A DNA stretch of 39,042 nucleotides from Paracoccaceae bacterium (lineage in GTDB: Bacteria > Pseudomonadota > Alphaproteobacteria > Rhodobacterales > Rhodobacteraceae): positions 1 to 39,042 of the forward strand of contig JABXIA010000039.1 of NCBI GenBank assembly GCA_013373325.1, written 5' to 3'. The notes under the pieces were generated by a model. It had not been told where the DNA came from. It saw only the letters and a program-made list of their open reading frames with translations, and made no database searches. A program made the translations under genes and the position numbers. This document shows positions 1 to 9,108 of the stretch, piece by piece (the stretch's first letter is position 1; every line of letters starts with the position of its first letter).

Positions 1-51
1 ACTTGACTACGAATCAAGGGGTGGGGGGTTCGAATCCTCCTCGGTCCGCCA
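1..51 (+). tRNA. tRNA-Arg(ACG), 3' part only
   Basis: The window begins inside a tRNA. An anticodon stem CTTGA (2-6) pairs with TCAAG (14-18) around the loop CTACGAA, which puts anticodon ACG at 9-11. A five-base variable region follows, then a T arm (24-28 with 36-40, one G-T pair) around the loop TTCGAAT, the 3' acceptor strand TCGGTCC, discriminator G and an encoded CCA at 49-51. The D arm and the 5' acceptor strand lie outside the window, so the acceptor pairing cannot be checked. A34 would be read as inosine, as in bacterial tRNA-Arg for CGN codons. Confidence 0.9.
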
Positions 52-140
52 CTTTCCGACTTGTCGAATGCCAAGCAAAACTGGCCTTCCCGTCAGGTTG
101 CCGACCCAGATCGACTAGAGGGTTCACCCTGCGGCCAGGG

Positions 141-806
141 TCAAACGTCAGTTGAAATTGACTGTTCGCCCTTTGATCCATTTTCTTTCGTATCGGCATC
201 GAACAGCGCATCCATCCACGAGGGTGCAGGCCCTTCATTCATCTTCCACTCGATACCTGACTTGCGCGAGAGGTCGGTAAGGTAGTTGTGGATGTTTTCA
301 ACAAGGTGCCTATTGATCCAAAGAAACAAAGGTTCCCACGAATCCGCTCCTCCTATGTAGATGCCGGCGGTTTGCTCTGGCCGTACAATCACTGCCCCAT
401 TTTCTACAGAGAGCGCTACTGTTGTAGTTGTAGTTACATGGCTACCATTGTGGGCATACCGATCATGACGAAGCCCCATAAGTTCGTCGTGAGCAGCCTT
501 GTGCTCCGCAGGAATTTTATTGGGATCAAGCTTTGTCGTCCCTTTACCCATTGTGAACAAGCGCCCATACGACGCTACCACGCTCGTCGTAAGTGCCTCA
601 TGAGCGAGCAACATTTCCCCTGGAGGCACCTGATTTGGGTTGCTGGCAAACTGCTCACCCAACTGCCGAAGCTGCCCATATGAGAATAGCAGCACGTTTA
701 TTGTCGAAAAGTTCAATTGGTGCTTGGTTATAACCTCCAGCTCTTTCCTGAAACGCTGGGCGAGGTCTTCAACATCCACCTCGATAGAAGAATTTTTCTC
801 CGGCAA
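141..806 (-). CDS. Hypothetical protein with HEPN-like R-x5-H motif
   Basis: I do not recognise the family. The protein is about 221 residues, soluble, with no signal peptide or membrane segment. The only suggestive motif is LRHDRYAHN near residues 112-120. It fits the R-x4-6-H signature (L-R-x-x-x-x-A-H) of HEPN domains, which occur in toxin and antiviral RNases and in tRNA-associated nucleotide-binding proteins. A Thr-rich stretch follows. The open frame extends upstream to 893 but contains no ATG near its start. I chose the TTG at 806 because GGAGG lies five bases before it; a GTG at 884 without a ribosome site is the alternative. Base composition looks clearly less GC-rich than the neighbouring genes, and it is the first gene after a tRNA, a common insertion point for transferred DNA. 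The gene is probably real; its function is open. Confidence 0.6.
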   Translation of the reverse strand: MPEKNSSIEVDVEDLAQRFRKELEVITKHQLNFSTINVLLFSYGQLRQLGEQFASNPNQVPPGEMLLAHEALTTSVVASYGRLFTMGKGTTKLDPNKIPAEHKAAHDELMGLRHDRYAHNGSHVTTTTTVALSVENGAVIVRPEQTAGIYIGGADSWEPLFLWINRHLVENIHNYLTDLSRKSGIEWKMNEGPAPSWMDALFDADTKENGSKGEQSISTDV

Positions 807-1035
807 TACAGCCTCCGCAAACAATCTGCGTGAAGAGTACCCATCTAATGCGCCAAGACAATGATCTGTCCGCAGTGGAATCACCCCAAGCAACTTGGGC
901 GGAAGGTTCGTTCTGGGTCAGAAATGCTTGGCATCGGGGCGGAAAAGCCCGGCCGCCTTCGAACGGAAAGTGGCCGGGAAGAGCACCTGGGGCGGCATCA
1001 AAGCGCGACACGTCCAGCTTGGAACCGCGATGCTG
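807..1035. other. Intergenic stretch without a recognisable gene
   Basis: Several short overlapping open frames cross this stretch on both strands, but none has a convincing start, ribosome site or family resemblance. It separates the low-GC orphan gene from the 3' end of the binding-protein gene. No transposase remnant, direct repeat of the tRNA end or terminator with a T-run was found by eye. Confidence 0.4.
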
Positions 1036-2118
1036 TTAGAGCCCGATTTGCAGCAGCCTCCAGCGGCGGTCGAGACTCTGCTTTTCCTCTCCAGTCCGGG
1101 GTTTCACAACAAACAGTTTCTTCCGCAGTTCTGGCGGCAGGGTTAGTGCGGGGATTGCATATCCGGGGTCGCGGATCTGCTGGCGGGCAGCGGGCACACT
1201 GTTTGTGGCGTTGTTGAAGACGGTTGCGCGTGCCATTTCCGACGGCTGCAAAACATGGTTCACCAGCCGGTGCGCGCCCTCCGGATCACCGGCATCGCTT
1301 GGGACAACAAAGAGATCGCCCCACAAGTTGGAGCCTTCCCTGGGAATGACATACTGATAGCTGCTGTTTTCATCTTCCATCTGCGGCGCCAGGCCAGCCG
1401 TGCTCCAGGCGATGGCCAGGCACACGTCGCCGTCCATCAGCGCATCATACTGGTAGGAATCAAACGACCGGACATAAGGCGCGATGGCGGACAGCAGGCT
1501 GAAGGCGGCCTCAATATCCTGTTCTGATTGGGACTGCGGATCCAGACCAAGATAGACCAGTGCGGCGGCCAGAACCTCCTCCACCGAATTGACGATGGAT
1601 ATGCCGCAATCGGCAAGCTTGCTGGCATTTTCCGGGTCAAACACCAGCGCCCAGCTGTCGAGCGGCGCGCCGGGCAGGCGCTCCTGCACCGCGTCGCGGT
1701 CATAGGCGAGGCCGGTTGTCCCCCAGAGATAGGGTAGAGCGTAGCCTTCTGCCTGCGGCAGGGAGGCCAGCAGGATCTGCATCAGCTCTGTGTCGAGCCC
1801 TGCTGCGTTTGGCACGGCCGGCAGGCTGAATTTACTGATTGCTCCGGCGTCCGCCAGTCGGCCGACCGTTTCAGACGCCACGATCGCCAGGTCATAACCG
1901 GTGCCGCGGGCAAGCAGCCGGGCTTCGGCTTCATCGGCATCGCCATAGGTGTCCAGCACGACCGCAGTGCCGGTGGCGTCCTGGAACGCGGCAAGGGTGT
2001 CCGGATCCATGTAGCCGCTCCAATTGTAGAGCCAGACCTGGCCGGGATCCGCCGCCGCTGGCAGCGCAAGCAGGGAGGCAGAGGTGATGGCTGCGGCAAT
2101 CAACGGTTTCAGGCGCAT
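1036..2118 (-). CDS. PotF-like periplasmic polyamine-type binding protein
   Basis: A 360-residue extracytoplasmic solute-binding protein of the PotD/PotF family. It has a Sec signal peptide (about residues 1-23, ending A-A-A-D). It follows PotF through its length: the YNWSGYMDPDT opening, the PYLWGTTGLAYD segment, an ExxxAAALVYLG helix, LAIAWSTAG and the LFVVPSDA strand. PotF of E. coli has NWSDY and WFD at ligand contacts; here these read NWSGY and WGD, so the ligand may differ from putrescine. There is no permease or ATPase gene nearby. The gene starts ten bases inside the end of the upstream hybrid kinase gene, with GGGAAG before the ATG. This suggests it supplies a ligand-bound partner to that kinase rather than feeding a transporter. 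That role is inference from overlap and absence of transport genes. Confidence 0.85.
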   Translation of the reverse strand: MRLKPLIAAAITSASLLALPAAADPGQVWLYNWSGYMDPDTLAAFQDATGTAVVLDTYGDADEAEARLLARGTGYDLAIVASETVGRLADAGAISKFSLPAVPNAAGLDTELMQILLASLPQAEGYALPYLWGTTGLAYDRDAVQERLPGAPLDSWALVFDPENASKLADCGISIVNSVEEVLAAALVYLGLDPQSQSEQDIEAAFSLLSAIAPYVRSFDSYQYDALMDGDVCLAIAWSTAGLAPQMEDENSSYQYVIPREGSNLWGDLFVVPSDAGDPEGAHRLVNHVLQPSEMARATVFNNATNSVPAARQQIRDPGYAIPALTLPPELRKKLFVVKPRTGEEKQSLDRRWRLLQIGL

Positions 2119-3962
2119 TTCGAGCTTCCCTTGCTGCTTGTTCCAGCCTCATCCGGCCAAAGGCGCGTCAGGGCGGCGGCAATTGCCGCCTTGTTGACGG
2201 GTTTCGCGAGATAATCATTCATTCCCGCGGCCAGGCCTTCTTCACGCTGCTCGCTCATCGCATTGGCGGACAGGCCGATGACCGGGACCGGCGCCGATCC
2301 CTGCTCCTGCTCTGCAGCCCGGATCGCCCGGGTGGCTTCGAGCCCGTCCATTTCCGGCATCCGGACATCCATCAGCACAAGGTCAGGCGCCCAGCTTTGT
2401 GTCAGTTCCACTGCCTCGAACCCGTTTCCTGCTGTGATAACGGTGCATCCCAGCCGCTCCAGCATCTTGCCCGCGACCATCTGGTTGACCCGGTTGTCAT
2501 CGGCGACCAGCACCTTCTTGCTGAACGTCGCATTGACGGGTTCAGGCCGGAAAACCGCAGCCGGCGGCGGCACATTCCCGGCGGGAAAATCCACCGTGAA
2601 TTCGGCGCCTTGGCCTTCGGCGCTGCGAAGCGCAATCGTGCCGCCAATCGCCTGGGTGAGGTTCTTGACAATAGCAAGGCCCAGGCCGGTGCCGCCAAAC
2701 CGCGTGGTGGTGGTTGCATCGGCCTGGGCGAATTGCTCAAAAATCCGTTCCTGAGCTTCCGGCGGTATCCCGATGCCGGTATCGCGCACCGCTATGCGGA
2801 TCATCCTGTCCCCGCCGCGGGCTGGCGGCAACTCCAGCAGCTTGACCTCGACAGTTCCGTTTTCGGTGAACTTCAGCGCATTGCTGATCAGGTTGACAAC
2901 GATCTGGCGGATCGCGGTGCCGTATCCTTGCACATGCCAGTTGCTGACCTCTGGGGCCGCTTCGAAATGCAGCCCGATCTTTGCGCTCTGCGCCCGTGCA
3001 GAGAAAAGGTCAATCACCTCAAGGCAAGTGGCGCGGACATTAAAGGCTTCGGCTTCCATTTCCAGTTTGCCGGCCTCGGCTTTGGACAGGTCCAGGACAT
3101 CGTTGATGATGCACAGCAGGGAGTTGCCGCTGACGATCATCATGCGGATCATATGCCGCTGCTGGTCGTCCAGGTCGGTGTCGTTCAGCAGCTCCGCCAG
3201 GCCCAGCACCCCGTTCAGAGGGGTCCGGATTTCGTGGCTCATTGTCGCCAGGAAGACGGACTTCGCCTCAGAGGCGGCTTCTGCCTTGCGGCGGCTGGCC
3301 TCGATTTCCGACTGCGCACTGATGATGAAGCGTTCCATCGGCAGATGCACGAAACGGGCCGCAACAAAAACACCGATCGCGCCGATTATCACGGCCGCCA
3401 GCGCATAGAGGAGCTGGGTTTGCGCGGCTATGCGGCTGGTCTGGGCTTCGGCTTCCTTCACTTTCATGAGAATGGTCAGCAGCCGCCTGGACAAGTCGGA
3501 GGCCAGTGCCGCGGCTTTTACATCCGCAGCTGCCTCCCGGCTGGCGGCGGGATCCGTGAGCAGCTCTGTCAGCAGCAGGATGTCCTCCAGCTCGGTAATG
3601 GGGTTCAGCGCCGGCTGCGACAGGATTTCCTGCGCTTGCGGCGAGAACGCTGAAAGCGCGCCGGCACCGGTGAGGCTGGCAAGCGAGTCGGCTGCGGGCC
3701 TTGCGCTCCGCCGGATGCGTCCGCGCGCAATCAGCGCTTTCTGGCTGCCCGGATCATTCTTCAGTTCGTCGAAGGCCAGCGACATTTCGGACAGGGAAAC
3801 AAGGAGCTGGTCGAGTACCCTGGTGTTCTCGGCCCGCCGGGCCACGCTTCTTTGACCGGAGAGGGTGACGCAGAATGCAGCCACAGCGGCTGCCAGCAGG
3901 ATCGCCAGGGCGATACCGCTGCGCAGACGGAGGTATTTACGCGTAACACGCTGCTTGGTCAT
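2109..3962 (-). CDS. Membrane hybrid sensor histidine kinase/response regulator
   Basis: About 617 residues. Order: transmembrane helix (about 15-35); a roughly 150-residue helical periplasmic sensor region; second transmembrane helix (about 184-204); HisKA box ATMSHEIRTP with phospho-acceptor His near 243; HATPase_c with N box NLISNALKF, G1 box DTGIGIPPE and G2 box GGTGLGLAI; and a C-terminal receiver starting VLVADDN, with phospho-acceptor Asp near 532 in LVLMDVRMPEMDG and a conserved Lys in YLAKPV. There is no Hpt domain, so phosphate must pass to a partner encoded elsewhere. The open frame reaches 4046, but the ATG at 3962 starts right before the basic residues and first helix and is the likelier start. 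The stop overlaps the start of the PotF-like gene, so the two are translationally coupled. The output and ligand are unknown. Confidence 0.92.
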   Translation of the reverse strand: MTKQRVTRKYLRLRSGIALAILLAAAVAAFCVTLSGQRSVARRAENTRVLDQLLVSLSEMSLAFDELKNDPGSQKALIARGRIRRSARPAADSLASLTGAGALSAFSPQAQEILSQPALNPITELEDILLLTELLTDPAASREAAADVKAAALASDLSRRLLTILMKVKEAEAQTSRIAAQTQLLYALAAVIIGAIGVFVAARFVHLPMERFIISAQSEIEASRRKAEAASEAKSVFLATMSHEIRTPLNGVLGLAELLNDTDLDDQQRHMIRMMIVSGNSLLCIINDVLDLSKAEAGKLEMEAEAFNVRATCLEVIDLFSARAQSAKIGLHFEAAPEVSNWHVQGYGTAIRQIVVNLISNALKFTENGTVEVKLLELPPARGGDRMIRIAVRDTGIGIPPEAQERIFEQFAQADATTTTRFGGTGLGLAIVKNLTQAIGGTIALRSAEGQGAEFTVDFPAGNVPPPAAVFRPEPVNATFSKKVLVADDNRVNQMVAGKMLERLGCTVITAGNGFEAVELTQSWAPDLVLMDVRMPEMDGLEATRAIRAAEQEQGSAPVPVIGLSANAMSEQREEGLAAGMNDYLAKPVNKAAIAAALTRLWPDEAGTSSKGSSKCA

Positions 3963-4161
3963 TGAGCGCCTGAAGTGAGGTTCCGGGAAGTCCTTGCGGC
4001 CTTTGCCGCAGACTAGGACTGAATTTCTATTCTGAAAAGCAAGCATTGAGAAACAATGAACCAGCTGAATGGAAAAATTTAATCAGTGCCTGCCTGTGTC
4101 TCTGCCGCGCCGGGCCTGGACCTGCGGCGGCTAAACTTTTGCGCGACTTTCCCGCAGCGCC

Positions 4162-5031
4162 TCATTTCGCCTGAATGCCTTTGGCAAAATCCATGAAGGC
4201 GCGGATCACGCGGACGTCGCGCCGCTGTGTGAGATAGATGATGCTTTCGCTCATCGTGAGTTCGGCATCGCGCAGGCTGTATTTGACCAGACGGTCGTCA
4301 TGGCCGAATTCCGCCTCGGAGACAAAACCGATACCCGCGCCGGAGGCCACAAGCTCACGCACGGCTTCGCGCCCTTCGGCGACAATTGCAGGCTTCAGCC
4401 GGATGCCCTGTTCACGCGCGGCGGTCTCGACTTTCTCACGGGTCTTTGAGCCCTCCTCGCGGAACACCAGCGGCAGCTGTGCCAGCTCCTGGAACGACAG
4501 GTCCGCCTGCGAGGCCATCAGCAGGCCGCGCGCGGCAAAGGCAACGATGCCGGTGGCGCCAAGGTTCAGAACACTCATGTCCTTGCCCGGGGACAGGCTG
4601 CCGGCCACCCCGATTTCGGCATTGTAGTCGCGCAGTTCATCAATGATTTCGCCCGTGTTCCCGGCGCGCAGTGAAATAACCACATTCGGGTAACGCTTCT
4701 GGAACGGCCCCAGGAAACCGGTCATGTGCTGGGCGGAGTCTGCGATAATGCGCAACTCCCCCTCAACTGCGGCGCGGGTTGCCGACAGGTAGTCGCCGAT
4801 CCGGCTTTCCACCTCGAAGTACTGCTTGGTCATGTGAAGCAGTTCTTCCCCCGCGGCTGTCAGGAATACCCGTTTCTTCTCGCGCCGGAACAGCAGCACG
4901 TCGTGGTCCTGCTCCAGCTTGCGCACCTGTTCCGAAACCGCGGGCTGGGTCAGGTGCAGTGCCTCTGCGGCGCGGGAAAAGCCGCCCAGAAGGGCCACGT
5001 GGTGGAAGGCCTTGAGCTGAGAATGACGCAT
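4162..5031 (-). CDS. LysR-family regulator, divergent from the phosphonate genes
   Basis: A 289-residue LysR-type transcriptional regulator. The N-terminal winged helix-turn-helix runs from about residue 3 to 62 (FSRAAEALHLTQPAVSEQVRKLE is typical), followed by a linker helix and a type 2 periplasmic-binding-fold effector domain beginning near residue 90. The chosen ATG at 5031 opens directly with the HTH and has AGGAA about eight bases upstream; longer in-frame extension to 5226 would overlap phnW and adds no family sequence. It is transcribed away from phnW across a 116-bp gap holding a perfect T-N11-A dyad. LysR regulators commonly control phn catabolic clusters, with a pathway compound such as 2-aminoethylphosphonate as inducer. 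That it controls phnWAY here is inference from position. Confidence 0.92.
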   Translation of the reverse strand: MRHSQLKAFHHVALLGGFSRAAEALHLTQPAVSEQVRKLEQDHDVLLFRREKKRVFLTAAGEELLHMTKQYFEVESRIGDYLSATRAAVEGELRIIADSAQHMTGFLGPFQKRYPNVVISLRAGNTGEIIDELRDYNAEIGVAGSLSPGKDMSVLNLGATGIVAFAARGLLMASQADLSFQELAQLPLVFREEGSKTREKVETAAREQGIRLKPAIVAEGREAVRELVASGAGIGFVSEAEFGHDDRLVKYSLRDAELTMSESIIYLTQRRDVRVIRAFMDFAKGIQAK

Positions 5032-5052
5032 GAGGGGTTCCTGTGAAATTGC

Positions 5053-5067
5053 ATAGGCCCAGCCTAT
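5053..5067. promoter_or_regulatory. Predicted LysR operator between lysR and phnW
   Basis: ATAGGC-CCA-GCCTAT is a perfect 6-3-6 inverted repeat and matches the LysR consensus T-N11-A (T at 5054, A at 5066). It lies about 21 bp from the lysR start and 80 bp from the phnW start, where autorepression and activation would both be possible. A second weaker dyad, AATTG-N7-CAATT, lies at 5073-5089 in the AT-rich region where a phnW promoter would be expected. Confidence 0.6.
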
Positions 5068-5147
5068 CATTGAATTGTTTTTTGCAATTTTACATATGAA
5101 TTGAGCTGGCGCAATCATGCTCTCGAACCATGCTTTGGAGACAGGCA

Positions 5148-6335
5148 ATGACCGCTTCCGCACCGCAGATTGACCCGCCGTTTCTGGGTGAACCGTACCT
5201 TCTGACCCCCGGTCCGCTGACAACATCCTATGAGGTCAAACAGGCCATGCTGCGGGACTGGGGCAGCTGGGACGACGACTTCCGCGCCATGACCCGCGAC
5301 ATGCGCAGCCGCCTGCTGGCATTGCTGGGTGAGGGCGCCGGCGCATTCGACTGCGTGCCGATGCAGGGCTCCGGCAGCTTTGCGGTTGAGGCGATGCTGG
5401 CGTCCTTTGTGCCGCGGGACGGCAAGGCGCTGGTGCTGGCCAATGGCGCCTACGGGCTGCGCTCGGCGCAGACGCTGCAATACCTGGGCCGCGACTATCA
5501 GCTGTTGGACAAGGGCGACTACCTGCCGCCGCGCGGTGATGAGGTGGCGCAGATACTGGCGGAAGATCCGTCAATCACCCATGTGGTGGCAATCCACTGC
5601 GAGACCTCCTCCGGCATTCTGAACCCGGTGGAGGAGATTTCCGAGGCTGTTTACGCCGCGGGCCGCAAATTGCTGATCGACTCGATGTCGGCCTTTGGCG
5701 CGATTGAACTGCAGCCGTCGCAGATCCGCTATGAGGCGATGGTCTCCTCTGCCAACAAATGCATCGAAGGGGTGCCGGGCTTTGGCTTTGTCATTGCCCG
5801 CAAAGAGGAACTTGAGGCGGCCAAGGGCAACAGCCATTCGCTGTCCCTGGATGTGCATGCGCAATGGGCGCATATGGAAAAGACCGGCCAGTGGCGGTTC
5901 ACCCCGCCGACCCATGTGGTTGCGGCCTTCCTGGAAGCGTTGAAGGGGCACGAGGCTGAAGGCGGCGTCGCGGGGCGCGGCGGCCGCTACACCCGCAACC
6001 GTGATGTAATGGTTGCCGGAATGCGCGAGCTGGGGTTCGAGACCCTGCTGCAGAACCGCTGGCTGTCGCCCATCATCGTCACATTCTTTTGCCCTGCGGA
6101 TGCGAATTTCGTCTTCGGCCGCTTCTACGATCTGATGAAGGAGAAGGGCTTTATCATCTATCCGGGCAAGCTGACCGTTGTGGACAGTTTCCGCGTCGGC
6201 TGCATCGGGCAGATGGATGAACATGTGATGCGGCAGGTTGTGACTGCCGCCAAGGAAACGCTTGCAGAAATGGGCGTCGCCAGCGCGGCCCCGCCCGCCG
6301 CGGCGCTTGAAGAGCGCGCCAAACTGGCCGCCTGA
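5148..6335 (+). CDS. phnW: 2-aminoethylphosphonate:pyruvate transaminase
   Basis: A 395-residue fold-type I PLP enzyme. PhnW converts 2-aminoethylphosphonate plus pyruvate to phosphonoacetaldehyde plus alanine in the cytoplasm. The opening LLTPGPLTTS, the MQGSGSFAVEAML segment, the ETSSGILNP segment, the cofactor Asp in LLIDSMSAFG and the Schiff-base Lys in SSANKCIEGVPGFGF (near 204) are all as in PhnW. I chose the ATG at 5148 because GGAG lies seven bases before it; the ATG at 5130 has none. It is followed after 20 bp by phnA. The pairing with phnA and phnY, rather than the phosphonatase phnX, marks the oxidative-hydrolytic route ending in acetate and phosphate. Confidence 0.95.
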   Translation: MTASAPQIDPPFLGEPYLLTPGPLTTSYEVKQAMLRDWGSWDDDFRAMTRDMRSRLLALLGEGAGAFDCVPMQGSGSFAVEAMLASFVPRDGKALVLANGAYGLRSAQTLQYLGRDYQLLDKGDYLPPRGDEVAQILAEDPSITHVVAIHCETSSGILNPVEEISEAVYAAGRKLLIDSMSAFGAIELQPSQIRYEAMVSSANKCIEGVPGFGFVIARKEELEAAKGNSHSLSLDVHAQWAHMEKTGQWRFTPPTHVVAAFLEALKGHEAEGGVAGRGGRYTRNRDVMVAGMRELGFETLLQNRWLSPIIVTFFCPADANFVFGRFYDLMKEKGFIIYPGKLTVVDSFRVGCIGQMDEHVMRQVVTAAKETLAEMGVASAAPPAAALEERAKLAA

Positions 6336-6355
6336 GACATAGAGGACTTTAAGAT

Positions 6356-7600
6356 ATGACCATTCAATCCCCCGTCGTTGCAAACGGCCGCGCCTATGAT
6401 GTGCCCAAGACCTGCGCGATTGCCATTTGCCTGGACGGCTGCGAGCCGGAGTATCTGGACAAGGCAATTGCCGACGGTCTGATGCCCACGCTCAAGCGGA
6501 TGCGCGCGGAAGGCACCGACCGGCTGGCGCATTCGGTGGTGCCGAGCTTCACCAACCCCAATAACCTGTCGATTGCGACCGGCCGCCCGCCGGTGGTGCA
6601 CGGGATCTGCGGAAACTACCTGATTGACCCGGACACCGGCGAAGAAGTGATGATGAACGACGTGCGCTTCCTGCGCGCGCCCACGGTGTTCAAGGCCTTT
6701 TATGACGCCGGCGCGCGGGTGGCCGTGGTCACCGCCAAGGACAAGCTGCGGGCGCTGCTGGGTGCAGGCCTGGCGTTTGATGAGGACCGCGCCAAGTGCT
6801 TCTCGGCTGAAAAATCGGATACCTCGACAGCCGCCGAGCACGGACAGGAAAAGGCGTCTGAGTGGCTCGGCATGGCGCAGCCCGAAGTCTATTCGGCAGA
6901 GCTGAGCGAGTTTGTCTTTGCCGCCGGTGTGAAGCTGCTGAAGGAATGGGCGCCGGATGTGATGTATCTGACCACCACCGACTATGTGCAGCACAAGTAC
7001 AGCCCTGACCAGGCAGAGGCCAAGGCCTTCTACGAGATGTTCGACAAGTACCTGACAGAGCTGGACGCGCTGGGCGCCGCCATCGTGGTGACCGCCGACC
7101 ACGGCATGAAGCCCAAGCACCACGCCGACGGTTCCCCCAGCGTGATCTATGTGCAGGATCTGATGGATGAATGGCTGGGTGAGGGCCAGGCGCGGGTGAT
7201 CCTGCCGATCACCGATCCCTATGTGGTGCACCACGGCGCGCTTGGATCCTTTGCCACCTGCTATCTGCCTGAAGGCGCGAACCGTTCGGAAATCATGGAA
7301 CGGCTGACCGGTTATGACGCGATCACCGATTTGCTGACTCGCGAGGAGGCGGTGGCCCGGTTCGAACTGCCCGCCGACCGGATTGGCGATATCATCCTGG
7401 TCTCGGGCGAGAATATTTGCATCGGCACGTCTGAGCACCGCCATGATCTGGCGGCGCTTAATGAGCCGCTGCGCAGCCATGGCGGGCTGACCGAACAGGA
7501 GGTACCCTTCATCTGCAACCGCGTCCTGCCGCTGCCGGAACGCCCGGTGCTGCGCAACTTTGATGCGTTTTTCTATGCCGCGCAGGCGGCGGCGCTGTAA
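6356..7600 (+). CDS. phnA: Phosphonoacetate hydrolase
   Basis: A 414-residue alkaline-phosphatase-superfamily enzyme that hydrolyses phosphonoacetate to acetate and phosphate using two zinc ions. The visible metal and nucleophile positions fit Phn[11 protein letters not shown] with Asp27, [13 protein letters not shown] with the nucleophile Thr near 66, the TTTDYVQHK segment, and [12 protein letters not shown] near the second metal site. Length matches characterised PhnA. It sits between phnW and phnY with short gaps (20 and 17 bp), so one transcript is likely. The name phnA here means the hydrolase; it is unrelated to the small E. coli PhnA protein. Confidence 0.95.
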   Translation: MTIQSPVVANGRAYDVPKTCAIAICLDGCEPEYLDKAIADGLMPTLKRMRAEGTDRLAHSVVPSFTNPNNLSIATGRPPVVHGICGNYLIDPDTGEEVMMNDVRFLRAPTVFKAFYDAGARVAVVTAKDKLRALLGAGLAFDEDRAKCFSAEKSDTSTAAEHGQEKASEWLGMAQPEVYSAELSEFVFAAGVKLLKEWAPDVMYLTTTDYVQHKYSPDQAEAKAFYEMFDKYLTELDALGAAIVVTADHGMKPKHHADGSPSVIYVQDLMDEWLGEGQARVILPITDPYVVHHGALGSFATCYLPEGANRSEIMERLTGYDAITDLLTREEAVARFELPADRIGDIILVSGENICIGTSEHRHDLAALNEPLRSHGGLTEQEVPFICNRVLPLPERPVLRNFDAFFYAAQAAAL

Positions 7601-7617
7601 CCATGAAGGATCAGGCG

Positions 7618-9066
7618 ATGAGCGATATCGAAATCCGAAACGAGGGCATGCGGATCGGCGGCGAGGTGGTCTTTACCGAGGAGACTGTGCCGGTTCTCTA
7701 CCCCTACACCAACGAGGTGGTGGGCCACGTGCCGGCGGGGCAGGCCGAGCACGCCCGCAAGGCGTTTGAGATTGCCGCGAACTACACGCCCAGGCTGACC
7801 CGCTATGAGCGCAGCCAGATCCTGCAGCGGGCAGGGGAGCTGATCGGGGAAAAGCGCGAGTGGCTGGCCAAATGGCTGACGCTGGAGCTGGGCATCTGCC
7901 ACCAGCACGCGATCTATGAGACCAAGCGTGCGCAGGACGTCTATCAGTTTGCCGCTGCCGAAGCGCTGAAGGACGATGGCGAGATTTTCTCCTGCGATCT
8001 GACCCACAACGGCAAGGCGCGCAAGATCTTCACTAAGCGAGAGCCGGTGAAGGCGATCTCGGCAATCACCCCGTTCAACCACCCTTTGAACATGGTGAGC
8101 CACAAGATTGCGCCCGCGATTGCGACCAACAACTGCATGGTTTGCAAGCCGACGGAACTGACGCCGCTGACCTGCATTGCATTGGCTGACATCCTGTACG
8201 AAGCGGGTCTGCCGCCGGAGATGTTCCAGGTGGTTACAGGCTGGCCGCAGGACATCGGCGACGAGATGATCACCAATGAAAACATCGACATCATCACCTT
8301 CACCGGCGGCGTGCCGGTGGGCAAGATGATTGCCGAGAAAGGCGTCTACAAGCGGCAGGCGCTGGAACTGGGCGGCAACGACCCGCTGATCGTGCTGAAT
8401 GATCTCAGCGACGCCGATCTGGAAAAGGCGGCAACCATTGCGGTCGCAGGCGCCACCGGCAACTCGGGCCAGCGCTGCACCGCGATCAAGCGCATCCTGG
8501 TGCAGGAAAGCGTTGCGGACCGCTTTGTGCCGATGGTGCTGGAGAAGGCGCGGAAGATCAAATTCGGCGACCCGCAGGACCCGGATACCGAGCTGGGCTG
8601 CGTGATCCACGACAAGGCGGCGGAGCTGTTTGAAAACCGCGTGCTGCAGGCCGCGGAGGAAGGCGCCGAGATCCTCTATCATCCGACCCGCCAGGGCGCG
8701 CTGCTGCCGCCCATCGTGGTCGACAAGGTGCCGCACAACAGCGAACTGGTGATGGAGGAGACATTTGGCCCGGTGATCCCGATTGTCCGCGTTCCGGATG
8801 ATGATGCGGAGGTGATGAAGATCTCCAATTCCACTGAATTCGGGCTGTCCTCCGGCGTCTGCACCAACGATCTGAACCGGGCGATTGCCTATATCAACGG
8901 ACTGGACGTCGGCACCTGCAACATCTGGGAACAGCCCGGCTACCGGATTGAGATGTCCCCCTTCGGCGGCATTAAGGACAGTGGCAACGGGGTCAAGGAA
9001 GGTGTCATCGAGGCGATGAAATTCTTCACCAACGTGAAGACCTATTCACTCCCCTGGCCGGAATAA
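7618..9066 (+). CDS. phnY: Phosphonoacetaldehyde dehydrogenase
   Basis: A 482-residue NAD(P)-dependent aldehyde dehydrogenase. Within this cluster it oxidises phosphonoacetaldehyde from PhnW to phosphonoacetate, the PhnA substrate. Visible ALDH features: [11 protein letters not shown] near residues 150-160, the FTGGVPVGK nucleotide-binding turn, the general base Glu near 250 in ALELGGNDP, the catalytic Cys near 287 in GNSGQRCTA, and [10 protein letters not shown] in the C-terminal part. Two in-frame ATGs lie 15 bp apart (7603 and 7618); AAGGA sits between them at good distance from the second, which I chose. Known PhnY enzymes share this genetic setting. ALDH family specificity cannot be read from motifs alone, so the substrate rests on the neighbours. 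Confidence 0.93.
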   Translation: MSDIEIRNEGMRIGGEVVFTEETVPVLYPYTNEVVGHVPAGQAEHARKAFEIAANYTPRLTRYERSQILQRAGELIGEKREWLAKWLTLELGICHQHAIYETKRAQDVYQFAAAEALKDDGEIFSCDLTHNGKARKIFTKREPVKAISAITPFNHPLNMVSHKIAPAIATNNCMVCKPTELTPLTCIALADILYEAGLPPEMFQVVTGWPQDIGDEMITNENIDIITFTGGVPVGKMIAEKGVYKRQALELGGNDPLIVLNDLSDADLEKAATIAVAGATGNSGQRCTAIKRILVQESVADRFVPMVLEKARKIKFGDPQDPDTELGCVIHDKAAELFENRVLQAAEEGAEILYHPTRQGALLPPIVVDKVPHNSELVMEETFGPVIPIVRVPDDDAEVMKISNSTEFGLSSGVCTNDLNRAIAYINGLDVGTCNIWEQPGYRIEMSPFGGIKDSGNGVKEGVIEAMKFFTNVKTYSLPWPE

Positions 9067-9075
9067 CTCCGGCCC

Positions 9076-9108
9076 GCCGGGGCTGGCTCCACCTGGCCCC
9101 GGCCTTTT
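9076..9108 (+). terminator. Terminator-like hairpin between phnY and the PbfA-like gene
   Basis: GCCGGGGC (9076-9083) pairs perfectly with GCCCCGGC (9096-9103) around a 12-base loop, followed by C and four T. It starts ten bases after the phnY stop. The short T-run suggests a partial terminator that would lower, not abolish, transcription into the next gene. Confidence 0.55.

Noticed and set aside
807-1035. Transposase or integrase remnant beside the tRNA
   Set aside because: Short overlapping frames exist but none resembles a recombinase, and no repeat of the tRNA 3' end was found to mark an attachment site.
2397-3653. Long plus-strand open frame of 418 codons
   Set aside because: It is the antisense shadow of the hybrid kinase gene in high-GC DNA, with no ribosome site and no family resemblance.
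6158-7480. Minus-strand open frame of 440 codons
   Set aside because: Antisense to phnW/phnA, whose catalytic motifs are on the plus strand.
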